Below, piece after piece: positions 18,382 through 27,560 of a DNA stretch of 64,000 nt (positions are counted from its first letter, which is position 1; the number at the start of each line of letters is the position of its first letter). Source of the DNA: Ruegeria sp. A3M17 (GTDB lineage: Bacteria; Pseudomonadota; Alphaproteobacteria; Rhodobacterales; Rhodobacteraceae); contig NZ_QOCF01000023.1 of the NCBI RefSeq assembly GCF_003318255.1, positions 1 to 64,000 of the forward strand. The letters are read 5' to 3'. Under the pieces are notes generated by a model, which made no database searches, was not told the DNA's origin, and saw only the letters and a program-made list of their open reading frames with translations. Both the position numbers and the translations under genes were made by a program.

Positions 18382-19332
18382 TTAACGTGCCCGCCTTGGG
18401 CTAGTGCGCTCCAACTCGTCTGAAATCGGAATGAACTCCTGATCGTCGCCAGCGGGCAAGTGGAAGGCACCGTTGGCCCAATCGGCGGCTTTCCATTCGC
18501 GCGTAGCGTTTTCGATTTTTTCCTTCGAAGAGGACACGAAATTCCACCAGATGTAGCGATCTTCGTTCAACGTGGCACCCCCCAACAGCATCAGCCGTGC
18601 GCCAAGTGGACCGGCCTTGGCCGAAAGACGATCGCCAGGGCGAAACACCATCATGCGACCTTCCTCGAACATGTCGCCAGCAATCTCGACCGAGCCCTGA
18701 ATGACATAGACCCCGCGATCTTCGTGATCGTCGGGCAATGGAAAGGTGGCACCGGGTTCAAGCTGCACGTCCAGATAGAAGGTGTCCGACAGCATCGTCA
18801 CCGGGCTGGTTTCACCGTAGGCCGAACCAAGGATCAGCCGGGCACTGACACCGTTGTCCTCGATGTACGGCAGCGCGCCTTGCTTGTGGTGTTCAAAATC
18901 GGGGGCCATGTCCTCATGCGCCTCTGGCAGTGCAATCCAGGTCTGCACACCGAACAGGCTGTGTCGCTTGGCCCGCGTTTCCTCGCTGGTACGTTCCGAA
19001 TGGGTCACGCCGCGGCCGGCCACCATCCAGTTCACCTCACCGGGATAGATCATCTGATGGGTGCCAAGGCTGTCGCGATGCTCGAACTCGCCCTGATACA
19101 GATAGGTCACTGTACCCAAGCCAATATGAGGGTGCGGTCGCACGTCGATGCCACCGTCGGTGATGAACTCGGCGGGGCCCACCTGGTCGAAAAAAATGAA
19201 CGGTCCAACTAGCTGACGTTTAACCGAAGGCAGCGCACGCCGCACCTCGAACCCGCCCAGATCACGGGCACGAGGAATGATCAGCGTTTCCAGAGGAGAT
19301 TCCTCAGGGTGTTGGGTGGGGTTCCAACTCAT
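18382..19332 (-). CDS. Pirin family protein
   Basis: Pirins are bicupin proteins; some have quercetinase activity and others act as regulators. In the 316 residues the metal site appears as RPHPHIG followed by the EHRDSLG block, with the later conserved VNWMVAGRGVTHSER. The second cupin lies in about residues 180-290 (FPLPDDHEDRGVYVIQGS). AGGAGAG precedes ATG 19332. It runs in the same direction as the PanE-like reductase. The specific role cannot be read from the sequence. Confidence 0.92.
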   Translation of the reverse strand: MSWNPTQHPEESPLETLIIPRARDLGGFEVRRALPSVKRQLVGPFIFFDQVGPAEFITDGGIDVRPHPHIGLGTVTYLYQGEFEHRDSLGTHQMIYPGEVNWMVAGRGVTHSERTSEETRAKRHSLFGVQTWIALPEAHEDMAPDFEHHKQGALPYIEDNGVSARLILGSAYGETSPVTMLSDTFYLDVQLEPGATFPLPDDHEDRGVYVIQGSVEIAGDMFEEGRMMVFRPGDRLSAKAGPLGARLMLLGGATLNEDRYIWWNFVSSSKEKIENATREWKAADWANGAFHLPAGDDQEFIPISDELERTSPRRAR

Positions 19333-19443
19333 GACTGCTCTCCTGTGATCGGTCCGTTCAGTTCCCTGATACAGAATAGTACCGACAAACCAGCCATTCA
19401 ATTTGCAAGAATGCACAGAACTGGTGCGGGCCCGGTCCTTAAA

Positions 19444-20292
19444 TCAGACAAGACCCAGCCCGCGCGGCCAAAGCTGCGGGAAAAACGTCCCACCAATTCG
19501 ATCACCTTCGCGATATCCTTCGGCTTCGAACTGCGCCCGTTCATCCTTGGCCCAATCCCCCCGATACCGGATCCTGCCATCCGGAGCGGTCATCCGCAGC
19601 GTAAACCTGCGTACCGTTTCCGTTGGGGTGACTGATGACAGCCCACCGTGCAAGGTGCGCATGTCGAAGAAGATGCAGTCGCCCAGATTCATATCCCATT
19701 GCAAAAGATCGAATGCACCCGGATCGGCATTGACGTCAGGCGGCGGGTGATAGGTCAACCCTGCAACCTCGGTGGGTTCGTAGCTGGGATGCCCGTCGGC
19801 GAACCTGACCCGCATGAACAGCTTGTCCCACAGATGCGAGCCTTTGACGAAGGCGATACCGTTTTCTTTGGTAACCGGCTCAAGCAGCAACCACAGGACG
19901 CACATCGTGCCTTCGAAGTCGAAATAGGACAGGTCCTGATGAAACGGTGGACGCGAAGTTGATCCAGCCTCGCGCAGGAACCAGTTGTCCATGACAAGAT
20001 TGATCGATGGTGCACCCAGCAACTGTGCGGCAAGCGGAGCACAAGGTGAGTTGTGAACGAATTGCGTGAATTGCGGGATTTTATTCCAAGCCCAGTAGTC
20101 CTCGAAATAGGCAGGTGCGCGAGGGTCCTTGGTATGGCGGGTGAAATTATCGGTTGGGCGGACCAAATCCGCGTCGATGCCGTCTCGCAAAAGTGCCAGC
20201 CAATCCTCTGAGAACCTGGAGCGCAGTACAACCGCACCGTCGCGCTTGAACGCCTTGATTTCTTCGTCTGAGACAACGTCTTCGACAATCAT
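19444..20292 (-). CDS. Phytanoyl-CoA dioxygenase (PhyH) family protein
   Basis: This is a non-haem Fe(II)/2-oxoglutarate dioxygenase. The 282 residues carry the facial triad: His118 and Asp120 in FHQD, and His215 in RTLHGG, followed by an Arg-rich strand (RRFTLRM) suitable for binding 2-oxoglutarate. No signal peptide is present. PhyH homologues hydroxylate diverse small molecules, and nothing nearby identifies the substrate. ATG 20292 is preceded by GGGGAG. It is divergent from the dioxygenase-like gene, with 187 bp between starts. Confidence 0.88.
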   Translation of the reverse strand: MIVEDVVSDEEIKAFKRDGAVVLRSRFSEDWLALLRDGIDADLVRPTDNFTRHTKDPRAPAYFEDYWAWNKIPQFTQFVHNSPCAPLAAQLLGAPSINLVMDNWFLREAGSTSRPPFHQDLSYFDFEGTMCVLWLLLEPVTKENGIAFVKGSHLWDKLFMRVRFADGHPSYEPTEVAGLTYHPPPDVNADPGAFDLLQWDMNLGDCIFFDMRTLHGGLSSVTPTETVRRFTLRMTAPDGRIRYRGDWAKDERAQFEAEGYREGDRIGGTFFPQLWPRGLGLV

Positions 20293-20479
20293 AGTGCAGG
20301 ACTCCCCGAACTGACGGATTTCAGGATGGCACCTGCGCGGGGGCACGGTCAAAGGAATTCACAATTTGTCACCCCCGCCGCGCGCCCCCTCGGAAACTGA
20401 AACAATCGTGCTATCTTTCCGCTGAAAGGATGCCCGGCATTGTCGAGGCGTGGTGAAACACTTGAAAAGAGAGGTTTGC

Positions 20480-20968
20480 ATGCCTGGTCTTACGTTCTCT
20501 CGTCGTTCTTTGGTTTTGGCGTCTGGGGCTACTCTGGCAATGGGTGCGACAGGCCTTTTGGTTCCAGCGCGTGCAAATGGCCTGGTCCCCACCGCATCCA
20601 TGCGTGGTGGATCTAACAATTACCGCCCCGGTGCGCCCATCGTTGACCGGATCGGCGGCGGCGGGTTCTGGATGACTGGCACGGTGCGGCGGGCCGGTGA
20701 TGGTGCCCCCCTGCCCGACCAACGTATCCAGATCTGGGCGCATACGACAGAAGGCCACGAACGCGACCCGCAGAGTCACGGCGCAACTCTGACCGATGCC
20801 AATGGTGAGTTTCGACTGGAGATGCCGCAGATCGTACCCGCCTTTGGCCAGCCACACGGCCACCTGGCCTATGACAGTGGCGAGTTCGAGACGGTGTTCC
20901 TGCGCCCAATCATGGGCAGCTCCAAGGACAAGACCTTGGCCGCGCATTTCGTCCTGCAGCCCGCCTGA
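20480..20968 (+). CDS. Tat-exported intradiol-dioxygenase-like protein
   Basis: The 162 residues begin with a twin-arginine signal (SRRSLVLASG, Arg8-Arg9; likely cleavage after about residue 33), so a folded protein is exported. The mature domain resembles the beta-sandwich of intradiol ring-cleavage dioxygenases (MTGTVRRAGDGAPLPD, TLTDANGEFRL, QPHGHLAYDSG). The paired histidines of the metal site remain (126 and 128), but the two tyrosine ligands of true catechol dioxygenases are not evident, so the reaction may differ. AGAGAGG precedes the ATG. The next gene starts 5 nt after the stop. Confidence 0.75.
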   Translation: MPGLTFSRRSLVLASGATLAMGATGLLVPARANGLVPTASMRGGSNNYRPGAPIVDRIGGGGFWMTGTVRRAGDGAPLPDQRIQIWAHTTEGHERDPQSHGATLTDANGEFRLEMPQIVPAFGQPHGHLAYDSGEFETVFLRPIMGSSKDKTLAAHFVLQPA

Positions 20969-20973
20969 TCACA

Positions 20974-21573
20974 GTGCGTCGAAGCCTAGTAACCTGGACC
21001 ATTGTGATCCTTGGCATGGCCCTATCGCTTATCGCGGCCGCAGCCAGCCCGCTGCTGGCATGGCGCGAACCGGTCTACATTGCAGCCGGGTTTGCCGGTG
21101 TAGTATCAATGTGTTTGTTATTGATGCAGCCGCTGCTTGCCGGGCGTTTGTTACCCGGCCTGGCTCCGGTGACAAGCCGCCGTTGGCACCGGTGGTGTGG
21201 GTTGATGTTGGTTGCAGCCATTCTGATCCATGTCGGTGGTTTGTGGATTACCAGCCCGCCCGACGTTTTTGACGCCCTGTTATTTGTTTCACCGACACCG
21301 TTTTCGGCTTGGGGTGTGATTGCAATGTGGGCCGCGTTCGGAGCCGCGTTTCTGGGTCTTTTTCGCAAGCGCCTTGGATTGCGGTTTCGCGTCTGGAGGT
21401 TGGCTCATGCGAGCCTTGCGATCATCACCATTCTTGGTAGCATCGTACATGCCCTGCTGATTGAAGGCACTATGGAGGTCATGACCAAATGGGCGTTATG
21501 CGGTCTGGTCGTGTTGGCGAGCGTCACAACGCTCGCCAAAGTGCGGATTTGGGATATCAGGCGACCCAGCTGA
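20974..21573 (+). CDS. Ferric-reductase-like transmembrane protein with two H-X13-H haem sites
   Basis: The 199-residue membrane protein has about six hydrophobic segments. Two helices each carry a histidine pair with 13 residues between (72/86 and 145/159), the arrangement that holds two haems b across the membrane in ferric reductase, NADPH oxidase and MsrQ proteins. No flavin or NAD(P)H-binding domain follows, so electrons would have to come from another partner, for example quinol as in MsrQ. A GTG start lies 5 nt after the upstream dioxygenase-like gene, so the two are very likely translated together. Confidence 0.82.
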   Translation: MRRSLVTWTIVILGMALSLIAAAASPLLAWREPVYIAAGFAGVVSMCLLLMQPLLAGRLLPGLAPVTSRRWHRWCGLMLVAAILIHVGGLWITSPPDVFDALLFVSPTPFSAWGVIAMWAAFGAAFLGLFRKRLGLRFRVWRLAHASLAIITILGSIVHALLIEGTMEVMTKWALCGLVVLASVTTLAKVRIWDIRRPS

Positions 21574-21592
21574 ACAACACATCGCCGAAGGC

Positions 21593-21618
21593 GGCCGGGC
21601 ACTGGTTATGGCCCGGCC
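21593..21618. terminator. Hairpin around the stop of the CHMI-like gene
   Basis: GGCCGGGC at 21593-21600 pairs perfectly with GCCCGGCC at 21611-21618. The CHMI stop codon (21606-21608) lies in the 10-nt loop. It sits at a convergent junction and has no T-run. Confidence 0.4.
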
Positions 21619-21953
21619 AGCCGTTTCGCGTAGGAAGTGCGGTTCATCTGAACGTCTTGCACCGTAAGGCTGCCAACGTCGGGCAAGGCCGCCGACAGAA
21701 CCTCCAATATGGCCGCGTTAAGCCCAGAGCGCGTCGCCTCGTCACGACCCTGCATCAGCAGAAGCGTGGCGTGGACAAAGCTCTGGGGATCAGTGCCGAT
21801 ACGGTAGTATTCTACCGGAATGGCGCGGATTTTTATCGTTTCAGCGTCGAATTCACGATGTTCAGCCAGCAAGGCAAATAGCTGATCGCAAATTGCCTGA
21901 ACATCATGGACCTGCTCTATGCCTTTCGAAAACTCCTGTGTGACATGAGGCAT
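21606..21953 (-). CDS. 5-carboxymethyl-2-hydroxymuconate isomerase-like protein (CHMI, tautomerase superfamily)
   Basis: CHMI isomerises an intermediate of homoprotocatechuate breakdown, using its N-terminal proline as base. The 115 residues start MPHVTQEFS, giving Pro as residue 1 after Met removal, and have the family length and the IKIRAIPVEYYRIG core. No other homoprotocatechuate genes are in the window. It lies 12 nt after argF, so it is probably the last gene of the arginine operon, and its real role may be different. GGAG precedes the ATG by seven bases. Confidence 0.82.
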   Translation of the reverse strand: MPHVTQEFSKGIEQVHDVQAICDQLFALLAEHREFDAETIKIRAIPVEYYRIGTDPQSFVHATLLLMQGRDEATRSGLNAAILEVLSAALPDVGSLTVQDVQMNRTSYAKRLAGP

Positions 21954-21965
21954 GGTACACTCCGT

Positions 21966-22892
21966 TCAGACGCCCAGACACCAGCGCATCACGGCCTTTT
22001 GCGCGTGCAGACGGTTTTCGGCCTCGTCGAAGATGACCGAGTTGGGGCCGTCCATCACTTCGGATGTCGCTTCTTCTTCGCGGTGGGCAGGCAAGCAGTG
22101 CATGAACAGCGCGTCCGATTTTGCATGTGACATCAGCTCGGCGTTGACCTGATAGGGGCGCAGCATGTTGTGGCGACGTTCCTTGGCGGACTGGGAATCG
22201 TGCATTGAAACCCAGGTATCGGCGACCACCAGATCGGCACCCTCAACCGCTTTATACGGGTCTCGTTCGACCACGATTTTCGAGCCCTTTTGGTGGGCAA
22301 GCCCCATAAACTCTTCTTCCGGATCAAGCTGGGCCGGGCCGGTGAAAGTGAAATCAAACCCGAACTGACCCGCAGCATGTAGGAACGAGGCGCAAACATT
22401 GTTGCCGTCGCCGGTCCAGACTACTTTCTTGCCCGCAATCGGACCGCGGTGTTCCTCAAACGTCAGCACATCCGCCATGATCTGGCAGGGATGGGTGCGG
22501 TCAGTCAGGCCGTTAATGACTGGCACGTCCGAGTATTCAGACATCTCGGTCAGAATGGTCTCATCGAAGGTCCGGATCATGATCATGTCGACATAGCGCG
22601 ACAGGACGCGGGCGGTGTCAGCGATGGTTTCACCGTGGCCCAGTTGCATGTCCTTGCCCGACAGCACCATGGTCTGCCCCCCCATCTGACGCACGCCCAC
22701 GTCAAAGGACACGCGCGTTCTGGTAGACGGTTTTTCGAAGATCAGCGCGACCATACGGTCTTTAAGAGGCTGTTCGTCATCAAGTGCTGCCTTTGGGCGG
22801 CCCAGGCGCGCCTGTTTCATAGCGCCCGCCTGATCAATCATGGTCCGCAGATCGCCCGCGTCGGTTTTATGGATATCGAGGAAATGGTTCAT
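21966..22892 (-). CDS. argF: Ornithine carbamoyltransferase
   Basis: ArgF joins carbamoyl phosphate and ornithine to form citrulline in arginine synthesis. The 308 residues show the carbamoyl-phosphate loop STRTR (56-60), HPCQ (134-137) and the ornithine-site HCLP (265-268). The length is normal and the enzyme is cytoplasmic. It lies 28 bp downstream of argD, and the pair forms a typical alphaproteobacterial argD-argF unit. The Shine-Dalgarno sequence is weak (AAAAGTGAA). No ArgR box was recognised. Confidence 0.97.
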   Translation of the reverse strand: MNHFLDIHKTDAGDLRTMIDQAGAMKQARLGRPKAALDDEQPLKDRMVALIFEKPSTRTRVSFDVGVRQMGGQTMVLSGKDMQLGHGETIADTARVLSRYVDMIMIRTFDETILTEMSEYSDVPVINGLTDRTHPCQIMADVLTFEEHRGPIAGKKVVWTGDGNNVCASFLHAAGQFGFDFTFTGPAQLDPEEEFMGLAHQKGSKIVVERDPYKAVEGADLVVADTWVSMHDSQSAKERRHNMLRPYQVNAELMSHAKSDALFMHCLPAHREEEATSEVMDGPNSVIFDEAENRLHAQKAVMRWCLGV

Positions 22893-22920
22893 TTCAGTTC
22901 ACTTTTCATTCGGGTGTGTC

Positions 22921-24108
22921 TTAGGCCGAGGCCATTGACTCTTCGACCTGCGCAGCGGCTTTTTCGAGGCGGATCACGGCTTGGGCGATGTCATCCTCGG
23001 TCAATGTCAGCGGCGGAAGCAGGCGGATCACGTTATCGGCTGCGGGGACGGTAATGACCTCATTATCATAGCCGGCGTTTACCATGTCGATATTGGGCGC
23101 TTTGCACTTCAGGCCTAGCATCAGTCCTGTTCCGCGCACTTCTTCGAAGACCTCCGGGTGCTCGGCGATTAGCCCTTCGAGCTTCTGGCGAAGCATCCCG
23201 GCCTTGCGGTTGACGCCCTCTAGGAATGCAGGCGTTGCCACCTGATCAATAACGGCGCAGCCCACGGCACAGCCCAGCGGGTTGCCGCCATAGGTAGAGC
23301 CATGCGTGCCTGCCGTCATACCGCTGGCGGCGTCTTCCGTGGCGAGAACCGCCCCTAGAGGGAAGCCACCGCCGATGCCTTTGGCGACCATCATGATGTC
23401 CGGGGTAATTCCAGCCCATTCATGGGCGAACAGCTTGCCGGTACGACCTACTCCACATTGCACCTCATCGAGGATCAAAAGCAGGCCGTTGTCATCGCAA
23501 ATCTGGCGCAAGGCTTTGAGTTCCGCGTCTGGGACGGGACGGATGCCGCCCTCGCCCTGCACGGGTTCGATCATGATCGCGGCGGTTCTATCGGTGATCG
23601 CGTTGGTGACGCCATCGAGGTCGCCAAACGTGACATGAACAAAGCCCGGCAGCAGCGGGCCGAAGCCCTTGGTCATCTTCTCAGACCCGGCAGCGGCAAT
23701 ACCAGCCGACGACCGGCCGTGGAACGAGCCATCAAAGGTGATGATCTCGACCCGTTCAGGCTGATCCTTGTCATAGAAATACTTGCGGGCCATCTTGACC
23801 GCCAGTTCGCAAGACTCGGTGCCCGAGTTTGTGAAGAAAACAGTGTCAGCAAAAGTATGCTCGACCAGCTTGTCCGCCAGCGCCTGCTGCTGCGGGATGT
23901 GGTAGAGGTTTGAAACATGCCACAGCGCGTGCGCCTGTTCGGTCAGGGCATTGACCAGTGCGGGGTGGGCATGGCCCAGCGCATTCACGGCGATCCCAGC
24001 GCCCAGGTCCAGAAAACGTCGGCCATCCGCCTCGGTCAGCCAGGCGCCTTCGCCCTTCACGAAAGTCAGGGGCGCGCGGTTGTAGGTCGGCAGAACGGAC
24101 GGGATCAT
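22921..24108 (-). CDS. argD: Acetylornithine aminotransferase
   Basis: ArgD is a PLP enzyme that converts N-acetylglutamate semialdehyde to N-acetylornithine. In 395 residues the class-III signature is clear: NSGTESCELAVK (94-105), FHGRS (129-133), LDEVQCGVGRTG (213-224) and the PLP lysine Lys243 in VAKGIGGG. The ATG follows AAGGATGATCCC. It is the first gene of a probable argD-argF-CHMI operon, with a promoter-like sequence about 35-60 bp upstream. Dual use in lysine synthesis (DapC activity) is common for this family. Confidence 0.96.
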   Translation of the reverse strand: MIPSVLPTYNRAPLTFVKGEGAWLTEADGRRFLDLGAGIAVNALGHAHPALVNALTEQAHALWHVSNLYHIPQQQALADKLVEHTFADTVFFTNSGTESCELAVKMARKYFYDKDQPERVEIITFDGSFHGRSSAGIAAAGSEKMTKGFGPLLPGFVHVTFGDLDGVTNAITDRTAAIMIEPVQGEGGIRPVPDAELKALRQICDDNGLLLILDEVQCGVGRTGKLFAHEWAGITPDIMMVAKGIGGGFPLGAVLATEDAASGMTAGTHGSTYGGNPLGCAVGCAVIDQVATPAFLEGVNRKAGMLRQKLEGLIAEHPEVFEEVRGTGLMLGLKCKAPNIDMVNAGYDNEVITVPAADNVIRLLPPLTLTEDDIAQAVIRLEKAAAQVEESMASA

Positions 24109-24143
24109 GGGATCATCCTTTTCAGGTAGTTTGAGCCTTGTGA

Positions 24144-24170
24144 GTGATACACTCGGCCTGTGTTCGTCAA
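24144..24170 (-). promoter_or_regulatory. Candidate promoter of the argD operon
   Basis: On the minus strand TTGACG (complement of 24165-24170) and TATCAC (complement of 24144-24149) are separated by 15 nt. Both boxes match the sigma-70 consensus fairly well. The spacing is shorter than the ideal 17. Confidence 0.35.
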
Positions 24171-24401
24171 CTGATTTGGTGAAAATTGCGCCGATTTGAA
24201 CAGCGCAAATAGATCAAAGAGGCCGGTTACGCGGCGAAGCGTCGGCGTCGGAGTCGCAGGATATGTGCGTTTTTGATCATAAGCCGCCGTATAGCGCTGC
24301 CCGAGGCGTCTGAAAACCCTGAAATTTGCGGACGCTGAAAATACTTGTGTGCGCGACATTTGTCGCTTGCCATTTACCCCATGCTAACGCACCGCTGACA
24401 T

Positions 24402-25286
24402 ATGTTTGTCGCCAAAGCCCACAATCCGCCTCTTGCGGCCGTGCTGATCACCGCCGCCAGCGCGTTGCTGGCCGGGACCACCCTGCTGGCCAAAGCCTTG
24501 GGGACGGGCACGTTGGGCCCCGCGCTGCATCCAATGCAGATCAGCCATGGGCGGTTTCTGTTTGCCTTTATCGTGATCGTCACCGCCGTAGGCGTGATGC
24601 GGCCCCGCTTGCAACGTCCGCATTGGGGGCTGCATATCGGGCGAACAAGTTTCGGCTGGGTCGGGATCACACTGATGTTCGCCTCGGTCGCATTCATTCC
24701 GATCGCGGATGCGACGGCGATTTCTTTTTTGAACCCGGTCTTTGCAATGGTGCTGGCAATCCCGCTGCTGAAAGAGGGTGTTGGCCCGTGGCGCTGGCTG
24801 GCGGCAGCGGTGGCGCTGATTGGGGCGCTGATTCTGTTGCGCCCGACACCTGACAGCTTTCAACCCGCCGCTCTTCTGGCACTGACCGCAGCCGCAGTCA
24901 TCGGGATGGAGCTGATATTCATCAAGAAACTCTCGGGTCGTGAAATCCCAATCCAGATCTTGCTTATCAACAACGCGATGGGCCTGACGATTGCCTCTAT
25001 CGCGGTGAGCTTTGTATTCCAGATGCCAACTTTAGAACAATGGGCGGCACTCGCGGGTATCGGCGCATTGATGGCCTGTGCGCAGGCGTGTTTTGTGAAT
25101 GGTATGGCGCGGGCAGACGCCTCATTTGTTGCCCCAATCAGCTATGCGACGCTGATTTTCGCTGCATTCTACGATTTCGCGATATTCGGCGTGATTCCGG
25201 ACGGGATCAGTATGATCGGCTCAGCCATAATTCTGACCGGCGGACTTATTCTTGTCTGGCGAGAAGCGCGGGCGCGGCAGGCCTGA
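24402..25286 (+). CDS. DMT-superfamily transporter (EamA)
   Basis: This 294-residue inner-membrane protein has ten hydrophobic segments arranged as two EamA repeats (about residues 13-145 and 155-288), as in drug/metabolite exporters. It shows the usual glycine- and alanine-rich helices, with GLILVWREARARQA at the end. The substrate is unknown. It is divergent from argD, with 293 bp between starts in which only the argD promoter-like sequence was noticed. Confidence 0.88.
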   Translation: MFVAKAHNPPLAAVLITAASALLAGTTLLAKALGTGTLGPALHPMQISHGRFLFAFIVIVTAVGVMRPRLQRPHWGLHIGRTSFGWVGITLMFASVAFIPIADATAISFLNPVFAMVLAIPLLKEGVGPWRWLAAAVALIGALILLRPTPDSFQPAALLALTAAAVIGMELIFIKKLSGREIPIQILLINNAMGLTIASIAVSFVFQMPTLEQWAALAGIGALMACAQACFVNGMARADASFVAPISYATLIFAAFYDFAIFGVIPDGISMIGSAIILTGGLILVWREARARQA

Positions 25287-25398
25287 AACTCTAAAAAGTT
25301 CTCCTGACATGGCCCGGGGGCGACCTGTATGTCGCAAACCCGGAAGAACGCGGATTGATCCGGCGCAATGTAACCTCAGTTGATTTGAGAGTTTACCC

Positions 25399-26634
25399 AT
25401 GCACGAACGCCGTATCCCCGAATGGGTGCGCCATGCCCCAGCGCCTTCAGTCCGCGACTTTGGTATCCTTGCCGGGTTCGAGGCGATTGTCCGCGGCATT
25501 CTGATTTCGGTCTTTCCACTGGCCATGTACCGGGCGCTGGGTGATGCGTCTTCGGTATCATTCCTGTATTTTCTGGTCGGCGTTATCTCGTTGATTGCGG
25601 GGCTGATGGTGCCGTTCCTGATCCGCTTCGTACCACGCAGATGGGCATACACCGTCGGTTGCCTCATGTTCATCGGCGGTGCCCTTCTGGCGATTGAGGG
25701 CAGCCCGGCGGCAGTGGTCGGCGCGCTTGCACTGAACACGGTCGCGACAGTGGTCACATTCATTTGCTTCAATGCTTATGTCCTGGATTACATCAGCAAA
25801 ATCGAGCTGGGCAAATGTGAGACCAGTCGCATGTTTTACAGCGCCCTCGGCTGGGCGGGCGGCCCGATGGCCGGCGTCTTATTGCTGGAGGTATGGCCCC
25901 CTGCCCCCTTTGTCATCAGCGCGGTGGCAGGTGCGGTCATGCTGATCCAGTTCTGGCGCATGCGGTTGGGCAATGGCAAGTTGATCACCAAGGCGCGAGG
26001 CACCGCAAAAAACCCGCTGGCCTTTCTGCCGCGCTTCTTTGCCCAGCCGCGGTTGGTGGCCGGGTACCTTTTCGCCATGATCCGATCCTGTGGCTGGTGG
26101 ATCTATGTAGTGTATCTACCCATCTTCGCCATTCAAAACGGGCTGGGTGAGCAACTGGGCGGCATCCTTTTGTCCACCACCAATGCGATGCTGTTCGCAG
26201 CTCCGCTTATTCTACGTTGGGTGCAGGGGCGTTCGATTCGCACAGCAGTCCGCGTGGGTTTTGCTGCCTGCGGAACCTGCTTTGTCACCGCTGGGGCAAT
26301 CGCAGGTTGGCCGATCGCGGCGGTTGCGGCGTTGGTTCTTGGGTCCATCTGGCTGATCGTTCTGGACATTTGCGCCGGTCTGCCTTTCCTCATGGCAGTG
26401 AAACCGTCCGAACGCACTGAAATGTCAGCGATCTACTCCAGTTACCGCGACGTCTCCGGCATTCTGACACCAGGAGTTGCATCACTGGTCCTTCTAATCT
26501 CACCGGTCGCCGGGGTTTTTGCAGTCGGAGGCTTGGCCCTGTTTGGGGCCTGGGCCGTGGCCGTAAATCTGCACCCCCGACTGGGAAAGCCCAGAATGAC
26601 CTTTCAGCCGGGCTCCTTAGCCGAGACAGGTTAA
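25399..26634 (+). CDS. Major facilitator superfamily transporter
   Basis: The 411 residues contain about twelve hydrophobic segments in two six-helix halves with a central cytoplasmic loop (about residues 190-215). No family-specific substrate motif is recognised. GAGAG precedes the ATG. It runs in the same direction as the EamA gene, 112 bp away. The stop codon overlaps the stop of the convergent ABC permease by 4 nt (TTAA). Confidence 0.85.
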   Translation: MHERRIPEWVRHAPAPSVRDFGILAGFEAIVRGILISVFPLAMYRALGDASSVSFLYFLVGVISLIAGLMVPFLIRFVPRRWAYTVGCLMFIGGALLAIEGSPAAVVGALALNTVATVVTFICFNAYVLDYISKIELGKCETSRMFYSALGWAGGPMAGVLLLEVWPPAPFVISAVAGAVMLIQFWRMRLGNGKLITKARGTAKNPLAFLPRFFAQPRLVAGYLFAMIRSCGWWIYVVYLPIFAIQNGLGEQLGGILLSTTNAMLFAAPLILRWVQGRSIRTAVRVGFAACGTCFVTAGAIAGWPIAAVAALVLGSIWLIVLDICAGLPFLMAVKPSERTEMSAIYSSYRDVSGILTPGVASLVLLISPVAGVFAVGGLALFGAWAVAVNLHPRLGKPRMTFQPGSLAETG

Positions 26635-27434
26635 GCCTTGAGGCGATACCCCGTCCGCAACATCTGCCAGGTCAACGCGCCGACCAGCAGCGTGGCGCCG
26701 GTACAAACGGCAATTCCCAACCAGGGTGAGCTATCGGACACGCCAATCATTCCATACCTCAGGCCGTCAATCAGATAGAAAACCGGGTTGACATGACTCA
26801 CCCGGTTCAGGATCGGAGGCAGCGCCTGGACCGAATAAAACGTACCCGACAAAAAAGCCAATGGTGTCACGATGAAGTTCGTGATGGCCGCCATCTGATC
26901 AAACTTGTCGGCTAAAATACCGGCAAACAGGCCCAAGGCCCCCATGAATACGCCGCCCAGCACAACGAAGATCAGGGCAAACAACGGGCTCTGCGGGTAA
27001 ATGCCCAAAACCAGCGCAAGTGCGACCGCAACTACGCATGCGATCAGAACACCACGCGCGACCCCACCAGCCAGATAGCCCAGCAGGATTTCAAGCGGGG
27101 ACAAAGGCGGCATCAACGTATCGACGATGTTTCCCTGCACTTTGGCGATCACCATCGAGGATGAGGTGTTGGCGAACGCATTCTGGATTACGGTCATCAT
27201 CATGATACCCGGTGCCAGAAACGTCAGGAACGGCACCCCCATCACATCCGGACGTCCTGGCCCGATGGCGATATTGAAGATCAGCAGGAACAGCCCGGCC
27301 GTCACAAGCGGCGCCAACAGGGTTTGTGTCCAGACCGCCAGAAACCGCAATGTTTCGCGTTGGGCCAGCGTGTAAAGCCCCATCCAGTTAACTGTTCCGA
27401 AACGACGTTCGCTCTGATCTGCGGAAATCTGCAT
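26631..27434 (-). CDS. ABC-2 type transporter permease
   Basis: The 267-residue inner-membrane permease has six hydrophobic segments and the ABC-2 signature region (FLAPGIMMMTVIQNAF, later PLAFLSGTFYSVQALP), as in YadH/NodJ-type exporters. Its ATPase partner would normally be adjacent, but none is in the window. ATG 27434, preceded by AGG, is chosen over a GTG one codon earlier. It is divergent from gcrA by 126 bp. Confidence 0.88.
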   Translation of the reverse strand: MQISADQSERRFGTVNWMGLYTLAQRETLRFLAVWTQTLLAPLVTAGLFLLIFNIAIGPGRPDVMGVPFLTFLAPGIMMMTVIQNAFANTSSSMVIAKVQGNIVDTLMPPLSPLEILLGYLAGGVARGVLIACVVAVALALVLGIYPQSPLFALIFVVLGGVFMGALGLFAGILADKFDQMAAITNFIVTPLAFLSGTFYSVQALPPILNRVSHVNPVFYLIDGLRYGMIGVSDSSPWLGIAVCTGATLLVGALTWQMLRTGYRLKA

Positions 27435-27464
27435 CACCTGCCCTCATCCTGATTCGAGAACCGC

Positions 27465-27492
27465 TTGTAACTCGGCTCGCAGTGATTAAAAT
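27465..27492 (+). promoter_or_regulatory. Candidate gcrA promoter
   Basis: TTGTAA at 27465-27470 and TAAAAT at 27487-27492 are separated by 16 nt, giving a predicted start about 60 nt before the gcrA ATG. A GATTC (CcrM methylation site) lies just upstream at 27451-27455. Confidence 0.45.
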
Positions 27493-27560
27493 AGGGGGCT
27501 GAGACGAATTCCCAAGGCGGCCCGAATCCGGGGCCGCTTTCCGCTTTTGAAAGGCAAATG

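Noticed and set aside
18460-19212. 250-codon frame opposite the pirin gene
   Set aside because: Complementary to a clear pirin reading and lacking any motif.
27451-27455. GATTC (CcrM site) near the gcrA promoter as evidence of methylation control
   Set aside because: A five-base GANTC is expected about once per 256 bp by chance, so one site proves nothing.
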